This document shows, in pieces, positions 1-7,988 of a stretch of DNA of 21,659 nucleotides. A program made the translations under genes and the position numbers. The notes under the pieces are model-generated. The model had not been told where the DNA came from. It saw nothing but the letters and a program-made list of their open reading frames with translations, and ran no database searches. Positions within the stretch are counted from its first letter, which is position 1. The number at the start of each line of letters is the position of its first letter. The stretch comes from Chara braunii. Lineage: Eukaryota; Streptophyta; Charophyceae; Charales; Characeae. The stretch is from the NCBI GenBank assembly GCA_003427395.1, contig BFEA01000484.1, positions 204,580-226,238 of the forward strand, read 5' to 3'.

Positions 1-59
<59 letters not shown>
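1..59. repeat. (AG)n microsatellite at the contig edge
   Basis: About 29 uninterrupted AG units open the window. The same tract stands at the matching place in the 3' LTR (11153-11229), so it belongs to the element and is not an artefact of the contig end, though its length here is cut. Confidence 0.97.
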
Positions 60-66
<7 letters not shown>

Positions 67-175
67 GGAAAGAAGACGTGTGGGGATAGTGTCTCTTCTC
101 CCCTCATTTGTGTAATTTTGACAATTGGCGCCAGCCATCTTTTGTTTGCGGCTATCTCAGATTTTCTTTCTTTTG

Positions 176-181
176 AATAAA
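176..181 (+). promoter_or_regulatory. Polyadenylation signal AATAAA in the 5' LTR
   Basis: AATAAA in the context TTTTGAATAAACG is conserved in both LTRs (also 11346-11351). In the 3' LTR it could define the end of the R region. Function is inferred from motif and conservation only. Confidence 0.45.
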
Positions 182-1552
182 CGATGAGTGATCTGATCTG
201 TTTTACTGTCTCTACTTTTCTATGAGTTTGTCAAGTTAGGTATGATAATCGTCTGTGTCTGATTTCGGCACGTTTTGGGCCAAAATGGAGTAAATGAATG
301 GTCGAGTTGGATGGAGTGTTGTGATGCATGCATACTTATCGATTTCTCATTTTTCTCCTTCTTTTGCAATATAGAGTAGGAAGTCGTGTGATTGACCATG
401 TTCCCGCCCCCAACCTCCGAATTTCGATCAATGCATGGTTGTCGAGCTTTAGAGGAAATACGTATTTTGGTTCTTTGGAACTGGCAATCAAAATGATCGA
501 TCGTCCGTTGGTCATGTGATCTTTGTCGGATATACGCGCAGGTAACAACGTATGCATGGGTGTTTCAAAGGGAAACGAAGTAGATGTGCATGTTAGGTGT
601 AGGGATGTAGTATTCCCTTAGGCACACCTGACTGAACTAATTCTCATAAAACGACACATAAATTTTGTGCACGCACGTGTAAGCTCGACCCCGATGGCCG
701 CTGCTTGCATGAGTGTCTGCAAAACCTGCCAGCGGCCCGCCTCCCGAATGACAGGGGATCTGCTAGACCTGCAGTATGAATGTTGAAACTCATTTCCATG
801 TTACCGATCGTGAGTGTTTGAGAGACCGGGAATTCCGAGAATATTGAGAGCGCACGCACTTCTCTGCACACCTTAAGGCCAAACTCCCGGAATTCCCCTA
901 TCAAACGGGGCACGAGCACGTTTGTCAGTGGGACATCGGGCGAGCCTTAAACGACATTCCGTACCCTTTTCACCATTCCGGCCCGCCCACGTGTCAGATT
1001 ATCGAGGAACCCGGTGTCGTCATCATTGAAACAAAATATCCTCCCTATTACCTCACATTACCATTCCATAGCCTAACGATCGCCCCCTGGCGTGCGATTG
1101 CTCCTTATTGGCATGACCCACCTTGTTCTTAGTGCCAACGGGACCACGCCTACCGAGCCGCAGGGTTCACCTGACGAACCCTCTCCGAAACCGAGTGGCG
1201 GGCACTTAGTCTTCGACTGAGGCCTGCCACGTCGGATTCCGAAACTTGCGACATTCGCCGCCAACAAAAGCTCAGACAGCGCAACAGCCACAGCGTCCCG
1301 TCGGTACACCAACTACGGGACCGACCCCGATGACGGAACCAGCAAAGGTGGTGACCCCAATCTACGTAGCACCAGACCCAGGCGCGATCCGCGACCATCT
1401 TCCTGCAATTTTGTCCTTGGAACTTGCCACCAGAGATCCCAGTTCCGACCTGGGACTCCACCCCCACTTTCCTAAAACCCTTGGCACACCCCTTTCTTGC
1501 ACTTCTGGGCCCCCATTTCACTCCGAACAGGAAGTCGCGCTGGGCGTGAGGT

Positions 1553-1564
1553 TCGTATCGGAGC
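1553..1564 (+). promoter_or_regulatory. Candidate primer binding site (initiator tRNA-Met type)
   Basis: TCGTATCGGAGC matches TGGTATCAGAGC, the complement of the 3' end of plant-type initiator tRNA-Met, at 10 of 12 positions. It lies exactly where similarity between the two LTRs ends and just ahead of the first gag codon. The two mismatches and the missing LTR terminus suggest decay or a small deletion here. Confidence 0.55.
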
Positions 1565-1570
1565 CGACAC

Positions 1571-2603
1571 GTGGCGAGCTCACAGATTGACAAACAGGAA
1601 GGTCCCCTGGTTAAAGGTGACCTGGCGAACGGCGGACGGCCTAGGCAAAGGAATACGCTGAGACGCGACCCGGTATTAACCCGGAGTAGGTCGGCACATC
1701 GGCAGGCCGCCAACATGAACGCCAATCAAGCGCAAAACGTTAATGTGCAGCTAGGCGGGGCCCCAGGGCGGAAGAGATGTAGAGAAATTTTGCCGCTAGC
1801 TTCATAGAAGAGGAGGACCACGCCAAGGAGGGGGATTCATTAGAATTGGTCAGGGCGAAAGTCGAGTTGGCCGCGCTACAAAACAAATTTGAGAATATGG
1901 GTTCGTCTCCGGCCCCATCACTTACCTAAAACAGGTTATAGCTAAGAGACTGATACCAGACACAACCACAAGATTGTTAGTAATGGTCACACCTTCGCCT
2001 CCCCCAGACGCCCCTGCAAAGCCAAGCGAACCAAACGCGATACTAGAACTGACTCGAATGCTGGTTAACTTAATGTAGGAGAGTAAGAAGGAACAGCGTG
2101 AGTACAACGCTAGGATAGAGTCACTGATGAGGTCGATGCGCCCCAGTGTCGTCCGAGCAGCACCAATAACACAAGGAACAACCCCCGCCCAGGCTGTGGG
2201 CGGAGCGGCGACCAATCTAAATGTCTGCTACGCGTGTCACCAGCCTTGCCACATAGCTCGAGATTGCCCCCACCGACCTGCACAGACCCGGGTTGGAGCC
2301 GCCCCTGTGGCCGCTGCGCCTGTGGCCAACGGACTAGGGAGGGTAGGCACGATGATCGAAGAGATGGAAGGACGAGGGAGCGCGCTAGCCACGACTGAGG
2401 AAGTTGGAGAATTTATCCCACTTGACCAATACATCACGTTGGGTTATCCAGGATTGGGAATGATCGGAACCATCCGACCGGTAAACGAACAGCGAGAGGT
2501 AACCGAATGGAGGCCTTCTCCAGGGGAAATGGAATCGGGCGGTCCCACATTCGTTACTGGAGAGATAGACGTTCTAAACATCATCCGAGCTTTGGATTAC
2601 TGA
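1571..2603 (+). pseudogene. gag: gag, decayed, with CCHC zinc knuckle
   Basis: Gag would form the particle and bind element RNA. Reading starts at 1571 as GTG GCG AGC, probably a mutated ATG directly after the PBS. The frame runs to 1807, moves to another frame (about 1790-1929, with a charged helix containing LELVRAKVELAALQNKF), then to a third from about 1923, which passes a TAG at 2076 and continues to a TGA at 2601. A canonical zinc knuckle CX2CX4HX4C (CYACHQPCHIARDC) sits at 2226-2267, with Cys where Gly usually precedes the His. A proline-rich stretch and a coiled-coil-like helix (2028-2126) precede it. Only about 218 codons lie before the knuckle and I could not find the usual capsid core, so part of gag is probably deleted. 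Confidence 0.8.
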
Positions 2604-3244
2604 ATTCCTCTGCCAATAGGACATTTGTTGTCTATATTGGAACAGGCTAACGAGCGTATGCTGCAACATTGCAAAGCAAACCAAAAACGATTCGCCCTCG
2701 CTAAATCAATGGCCACAAAGGGAAAAGCCCCGGTCCATGAAGACAAGCCAGATGTCCCTAGTACGTCGGATCCGATACGGTTAGGACTAATCCAAAATGA
2801 TGATCATTTCTTACGAATCCAAGCAATTCCGTGGAAATCCGTGGAGTGCGATATCGAGGTTTGAAGAATTCCGTACGGTGCCATTATCGACTCCCGAGCT
2901 GCTGTTCTGGCCATCTCTTTGAGGGTCGTGGAAAGAGCGGGAAGAAGAAAGGACCTGATTATGCTAACGAAAAAATGCCTTTTTGTCTCCGCAGATGAGG
3001 AGAAGATTAAAGCGGTAGGTAGAATGGCAAACGTCGCTTTTCGATTGGGAAAGATTCACGCCCTGGGGGATGTTGTGGTATTGGACGTAAATACGTACGA
3101 CGTCCTCCTGGGACTACCAACCCTCACCGCCTTACGAGCCAACTTGGACTTCGAACGACGATCGGTCATCCTCATAAATACGGGCGGGGAGCCGTACGCC
3201 ATCCCCATGCGCTTAACTCTTCGAACCATGTTGCCCGCGACCTG
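2604..3244 (+). pseudogene. Retropepsin-type aspartic protease, active-site Gly lost
   Basis: Same frame as the end of gag, so the parent element probably read gag-pro without a shift. The flap-to-core pattern is that of a retroviral-type protease: an active-site segment AIIDSRAAVLAIS at 2880-2918, then a beta-rich body ending in DVNTYDVLLGLPTL (about 3082-3123), which matches the family's hydrophobic-hydrophobic-Gly strand. The catalytic triad should be Asp-Ser/Thr-Gly; here the third residue is Arg (CGA at 2895-2897), which should abolish activity. TGA codons interrupt at 2601 and 2862. The 2625-2864 part is a gag-pro spacer, charged and lysine-rich. The protease normally works as a homodimer that cleaves the Gag-Pol polyprotein. 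Confidence 0.78.
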
Positions 3245-3584
3245 AAACTCCTCCAGCACCCGGAGAAGTTCTCCGAGTGATCGCCTGGAAGGAACCGGTT
3301 GAAGAAACTCAGACCCCGAGGAGAAGAAAACGGAACTATCGAGCGACTCCGACAGCGAAGATGAGGCCGACCCTGTAATTCAGGGGATGGCTCGACAACT
3401 GATTCGTTACCCAATCCGATAGAAGACCACGGAAACGTTCCTCCTTACGGAAAGAAATTTGTAACGAACGCACGCGTTAAACCACTAGTACCTCCGCCAG
3501 TGTTGGGAAATTACGATGTTTTGCCAGTTCCCGAAGTTATCGGGGGTGGGACACAGGATCGACACTGTCTCATAAATTAGATTT
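3245..3584 (+). pseudogene. Protease-RT linker of pol, frameshifted
   Basis: After the stop at 3242 coding resumes in another frame (about 3241-3340, with PETPPAPGEVLRVIAWKEP), then in a frame with an acidic Ser/Asp/Glu run (3332-3378) ending at a TAG at 3420. A third frame runs from 3422 (EDHGNVPPYGKKF) through a proline/valine-rich stretch to TAG at 3581-3583. Together this is a plausible linker between protease and RT domains, broken by at least two small indels. No catalytic domain lies in it. Assignment rests on position and composition. Confidence 0.5.
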
Positions 3585-4155
3585 TTATATTGCCTGCGAG
3601 TGAAAGAAAAAGAAAAAAAAGAAAATGCTACCTCTACTGCAATGATGTCGGGCAGGGTAGTCTTGGAGGCCGTGTTCAGAGTCTTCCTCCACAGAATGCA
3701 CCTCACCGGTAAGGCGGTCACATTCTGGATGTTACTGTTTTCTTTTTTTTCTTGCCCGTGTGTTTCTTATAAGTTCCCTGCCAATGAGGCAGGGCGAAAT
3801 CCGTGAATTGCTCAAGCCGTCCGTGATCTTCTCAAGTTGTGTTTCGTCAGAGGCTTGTAACACTCATCACACTGGTACTAAGGGGAATGTATCCAGCCAT
3901 TTTCACGCCCGGATCCGTGTGCCCGTTTTTTTCCCCGTCTATTCTCTTTTTCGAATCTGACAACCTGGTCACGGGGCTGAGATGCCCTCACTGAGGGCAC
4001 ACTCACACTGCCACTTCCAAAAATGTATACAACTGCAATCACAGTTAAAGCTTTGTTTCGTGTTTTTTTTTTTTTTTATTTTTTTTTTTTATTTTTTTTT
4101 TATTTTATGAGTTCACGACCGCAACTCTTTTTTTGTTTTTTTTTTTCCGTGAGAG
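3585..4155. other. About 570 bp non-coding block interrupting pol (likely insertion)
   Basis: Pol-like reading stops near 3583 and resumes near 4158. Between them the sequence is T-rich, with long T runs at 4064-4150, and has no frame that continues either side. It contains two perfect hairpins: 3776-3794 (arms CCCTGCC/GGCAGGG, 5-nt loop) and 3983-3999 (arms TGCCCTCA/TGAGGGCA, 1-nt loop). I could not identify terminal inverted repeats or a target duplication, so the insertion boundaries are approximate. Confidence 0.5.
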
Positions 4156-4157
4156 TA

Positions 4158-4685
4158 CCAGAAAGAAAACGGAGTGATACCCAGGCTCGGCAAACTCGGA
4201 GCGCAGTGAAATTCGGGGTCGGCAAAAACAGGCTCAGAGGTACTAGTGGTTTAATCTTAGGGGAACCTCTCGTACAAATATCCCAGATGACCGATTCTTT
4301 GGACCCCACTCGGACCCTATACGAGACCACTGCCCTGCTTCTCTCGAGGTATAGAGACAAGGGAGCATTCTACGATATCACCGAACTGCCCCGTTCCTTG
4401 CTCTCTCCAGGGAAGAAAGTTCAATTGCTAAGACAGGGGGCCGAGAGCGAGGCATTGGAACTACCTGGGCGTCGCGACCCAACACGCCATGATCTAGGAA
4501 TCAAGATCGTTGAGAGAGTTGTACGCCAGCAAGACGCCAACGATGGTGTAACCTCGGAAGAATACGCGGCGATCCGGGAGGAGGATGCTCAAATGATTGT
4601 CACGGTGTTCTCCTGGCGGTCGGACAATTCATTTATTTCCGCGCCCCCACCAGAAAACGATAGAAATTCGGCACGAAACAAGTAA
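4158..4685 (+). pseudogene. Pol region upstream of RT
   Basis: One open frame of about 175 codons precedes RT. It is rich in charged residues, with ITELPRSLLSPGKKVQLL near 4376 and a Pro-rich end containing SAPPPENDR (about 4638-4664). It ends at TAA 4683-4685, while the RT frame starts one frame away at 4682, so a single-base indel near 4680 separates them. The frame reads upstream into T-rich sequence that is surely not coding. No conserved domain is recognised; it is probably the N-terminal extension of RT. Confidence 0.55.
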
Positions 4686-5760
4686 CGGTCAACGTACAGG
4701 GACAACCGTCCGAGCTGCATGTGCTTCAATACGTGCCCGATGAAACCCATCGACTGATCGCTGAAATCCTGACCGAATACCAAGGGGCGGTTAGTGTAAA
4801 CGATACGGATATCAGACTCTTGTGAGTTATTCATCACGAAATTCAGATTGGAACACACCCGCCGATTCATTGTAAACCGTACCGATATTCTCTCGCAGAA
4901 CGAAAAATAGCATTACAAAGAATCAGAGAATTCGAGGCTAACGGGTGGATCGAGCCGGCAACCGGTCCTTGGTTATTTCCCGTGGTCTTAGTCCCGAAGA
5001 AAAATGGGTTGATTCACATTTGCATTGATTACCGAAAGCTGAATGAAATCACAATAAAGGATGTGTACCCCCTTCCCCGGATTGATAATATGTTGGATGC
5101 GATTGGGTGTGCTAATTATTTCAGTAAGTTTGATATTCGCCATGGATTTCATCACATTCTGGTTAAGGAGGAGGATCAGTTGAAGACGGCCTTTGTATTA
5201 TTCGAGGACACCTGGCAGTGGGTTCGCTGCCCAATGGGAATTTGCAATGCACCTGCTACTTTCCAGAGAGTGATGAACGTCACGTTTCAGAATTCTTTTA
5301 ACAAGACCAGGCTGACGCAAGGCATGATTAATTTTTGCGTCATTGTGTACATGGACGACATCCTGGTCTACTCGGAATCATTCTACGAGCATGTGCAGCA
5401 TATCGAGTTGACACTCTGAGCATTGCAGGACGCTGGCTTCAAGATTGCACTGGAGAAAAGTGAGTTTTTCCTCTCGGAGATCTCATTCCTGGGGTACGTG
5501 GTAACCCGGGTAGGCTTACGACCAAATTCGAGAAACGTCACGGCCGTTCGGGAAGCCCCTACGCCTACAACGTTGACACAAGTCCGGGCCTTTTTGGGGC
5601 TGGCCTCGTACTATCGCCGATTTATCAAGGGTTTTGCAGCTATCGCACGGCCCCTAACGAATCTCCTACAGAAGGACCAACCACTGAATTGGGACGCCGA
5701 GTGTGAACGGGCCTTTGTCACCCTAAAGGAGACTTTGGCCGTAGCGCCTATTTTGATCTG
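4682..5760 (+). pseudogene. pol: Reverse transcriptase domain (Ty3/gypsy type)
   Basis: Copies element RNA into DNA. The blocks are in the expected order: PPIHCKPYRYS (near 4859), the substrate-side motif VLVPKKNG...CIDYRKLNEI (4985-5050), a catalytic Asp in FSKFDIRHGFHHI (about 5119-5157), GICNAPATFQRVM (about 5237-5275), and the YMDD box at 5348-5359, followed by a thumb/connection region with FLGYVV and RAFLGLASYYRRFIKGFA (about 5486-5637). In-frame TGA codons at 4823 and 5417 break the frame; both sites read as Arg if the TGA was CGA. All three catalytic Asp positions look intact, so only the stops and the surrounding frameshifts kill it. Confidence 0.9.
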
Positions 5761-6243
5761 GCCTGACCTGGAGAAGCAGTTCATACTCATTACGGACTGG
5801 CAGCCTGAAGCAATCTTCGCTATTTTGGCTCAGAAAGGGAGGGACGACCGGAAACACGTCATCGAGTACGCTTCTCGAACAGTACCAAACGAGAGGAGAA
5901 ACAATAATGCTCTGTGGTTGTTTGGGGGATTCAACACTTCCATCCGTATCTGTACGAACAAAAGTTTCTCCTCGTCACGGACCATGAACCCCTGCTAGCT
6001 CTCAAAAGGCTTACCAACTACACGAGCATGATTGGACGTTGGGCTGTGCGACTGCAAGAATACGATTTTGACATCGTCCACCGGAAGACAGAGAAGCACG
6101 GTAACGATGACGGACTGACACGATTGCACCGACCTAACAAGGTGGCCAAGGGCGAAAAGATTACGCCGTGGAAGAAACCAGAACCAATCGGCGAGCCCTC
6201 GTACGGACAGGTGACCATCCTCACTCGAACCTCTAAGAAGTGA
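5761..6243 (+). pseudogene. RNase H domain of pol, frameshifted
   Basis: Degrades RNA in the RNA/DNA hybrid during reverse transcription. The first acidic residue lies in ILITDWQPEAI (Asp at 5795-5797; the family usually has TDAS, so the two following residues are changed). The Glu lies in IEYASRTV (5864-5866). A frameshift near 5900-5914 follows, after which WGIQHFHPYLYEQKFLLVTD (Asp at 5980-5982), the tether-like LTNYTSMIGRWAVRLQEYDF and GNDDGLTR (final Asp, about 6100-6123) complete the domain. The four acidic positions are present but split between two frames. The second frame ends at TGA 6241. Confidence 0.87.
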
Positions 6244-6606
6244 TCGACAACTACAATCGCGATGGGGCATGGAGGTAATCCCGAAGGTCCTCTTTCTCCC
6301 CTCTCGTCTTCGTCTTTTTTCTCCCTACCTGACAAATTTTGCTATTTTTGCGAGGCAATCTCGAGAGTTTATTCGGTCCCTATGCGTCCTTGTGGAGAAG
6401 GGTATGTCGAGTGGGTAGATTGTTAGCGGTGTGTCTCCTGAGCTCACGATTCCTGCATTGAGTACAAAAAGACGGGCAAATCTTGGTTGTGTCCCTTTTG
6501 TCGAACCGATAAAATTCCGATGGAAGCTCGATTTCTCGAAGCCACGTCTGAAGGATTGGAAAAAACCTGACAGTTTCGAAGGGCCGAGGTATGGACAAAT
6601 GCCATT
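6244..6606 (+). other. Decayed RNase H-integrase connector
   Basis: No continuous frame. Short coherent snatches occur, notably WKKPDSFEGPRYGQ at 6557-6598, which resembles WKKPEPIGEPSYGQ at 6169-6210 in the previous frame (8 of 14 residues identical, same length). It is probably degraded connector sequence, possibly with an internal duplication. Confidence 0.45.
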
Positions 6607-7988
6607 TTGATAGCCACGGTGGTTGGGAACTCCCTCCGAAACTTCACTAAGGAGGACCAGAGGAGGGCCGATGAGAGGGCACGAGAATGTCGATGGAACA
6701 AAGGACGGTTAGAAAAGCGAAAGACGGACGATAGTAGGATCTGGATGTTTGTGCCTCATCCGTTCATGAGGTATGACTGGGTTAAGTCAGCCCACGAGGA
6801 GACTGCGGCTCACTTCGCCGTCCGGATCAGGGAGGCGGCGATCGATAAAAATGAACGGTATTGGTCCAATATTCGCGACGGTGTTAAATTCTTCGTCCGA
6901 AACTGTCCAGTCTGTGCCGCTGACAAGGCGCCGGCTCGGCCGCCTAGATCGATAGTGCCTACTGTAGTTGAACGACCGTTCTAGAGAGTCAGCATGGATA
7001 CCACTGATATTGTTCTGCCCCCTGGACCGAATAGTTGTGAATATTGAATTCTTTTGGTATTTGTAGATCATTTTTCAAAATGGATCGAGGCGTATCCTTG
7101 TAAGACACGACAAGTGGCAGCGAACGCGCAGTATGTCAACCGTTTTCTTGGGATGCATCAGGATACAGAGGAGATTTTAACGGAAAATGAGGCGGAATTT
7201 AGGGGAGAAGTCTTAAAGAACCTAGTCCTACACAGTGTTTCCATTTGCAATACTGCCCCTCATATGTCGCAATCGAACGGACTGGTCGAAAATACGAACC
7301 GAGTAATTAAGACGGCATTATGACGTAATATAGTGGCAAGAGACACCAGGCCCTGGCCTGATATCATGGATCATATCCTGGCCATTCATCGGGGGACACC
7401 CCATGAGTCCACTGGTCTGACCCCCTTCCAATTACGGACCAATAGCGTGGCGTGTGTAGCCCTACCGAGCCTAAATGATGAAACGACCCTACCACGACGG
7501 GCCACTAGAGGGACGGTTAAGGATAAGGCCCAACGCCACCTAGAACTGATGGAAAGGGTCCTCCCCTGGTTAGCCCGAAAAAGACAGCGAATGACCGAAA
7601 TGGCCCCCGGACGACAGGTCCGGAGCTACAAGGACCGAAATGGGAACGCTGGACCTAGGCCCCAGTGAAATTAGGGGACATAGTGCAGGTGAGGAAATGT
7701 GCTCGCCAAGGCAAGATAGCGCCACGATTCTTTGGGCGATTTCGCGTAGTCGGGCTTGGTCCTAGCGGATTGAACACGGTGCATCTTGCGCCAGAGGTCT
7801 AGGGAAGTCGATCGGCTCGACCGATCATCCGACACGTGTCCTATCTTTGTCCCCTGCCTCCTTCTCCGTCTCTCCCCTCGTCCACGTCTTTCTTCGATTC
7901 CGAAGAAGAAGACAATGACCTCGAACTCAAATATTCTGATTCTCCTCCCTCTCAACTTTCATCTCTACCTTCTCCCCCATCGCCATGA
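6607..7988 (+). pseudogene. int: Integrase: zinc finger, DDE core and C-terminal SH3-like module
   Basis: Inserts element DNA into the genome. The HHCC zinc-binding region is at about 6790-6930 (AHEETAAHF ... NCPVCAADK). In the core the first Asp is in MDTTDIV (6997-6999), the second is replaced by Glu (GAA, 7183-7185, in LTENEAEF), and the third acidic residue is Glu in SNGLVE (7288-7290). Only 34 residues lie between the last two instead of the usual 35. VFVDHFSKWIEAYPCK (7057-7104) is the characteristic strand-helix block. After a frameshift near 7660, VKLGDIVQVRKCARQGKIAP followed by a GRF motif (7668-7752) matches the GPY/F-type C-terminal module. Stops at 6982, 7045, 7321 and 7800 interrupt. 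The last frame carries an acidic, Ser/Pro-rich tail to TGA 7986, probably the true end of pol. Confidence 0.88.

Larger units (their letters stand above)
1..1552 (+). repeat. 5' LTR, truncated at the window start
   Basis: Positions 1-1552 match 11158-12750 nearly base for base, beginning in the shared (AG)n tract and ending at the shared GTGAGGTT. Two spot comparisons (121-190 against 11291-11360; 1381-1440 against 12578-12637) give about 10% difference, all transitions. The U3 part lies outside the window. Similarity stops where the PBS candidate begins, as expected for an LTR/internal boundary. The last ten bases of the other copy (GGGCGTCACA, 12751-12760) have no counterpart here, so this LTR may have lost its extreme 3' end. 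Confidence 0.85.

Noticed and set aside
125-141. TTGGCGCC resembling a retroviral/Athila-type PBS after an LTR end TTGACA
   Set aside because: LTR-to-LTR similarity continues about 1.4 kb past this point, and only the palindromic TGGCGCCA core fits; the following bases do not match such PBSs.
328-1590. Open frames inside the LTRs, up to 191 codons, including 1246-1590 and 1150-1725
   Set aside because: They lie in LTR sequence, are not kept in the same length or frame in the other LTR, and contain no known motif.
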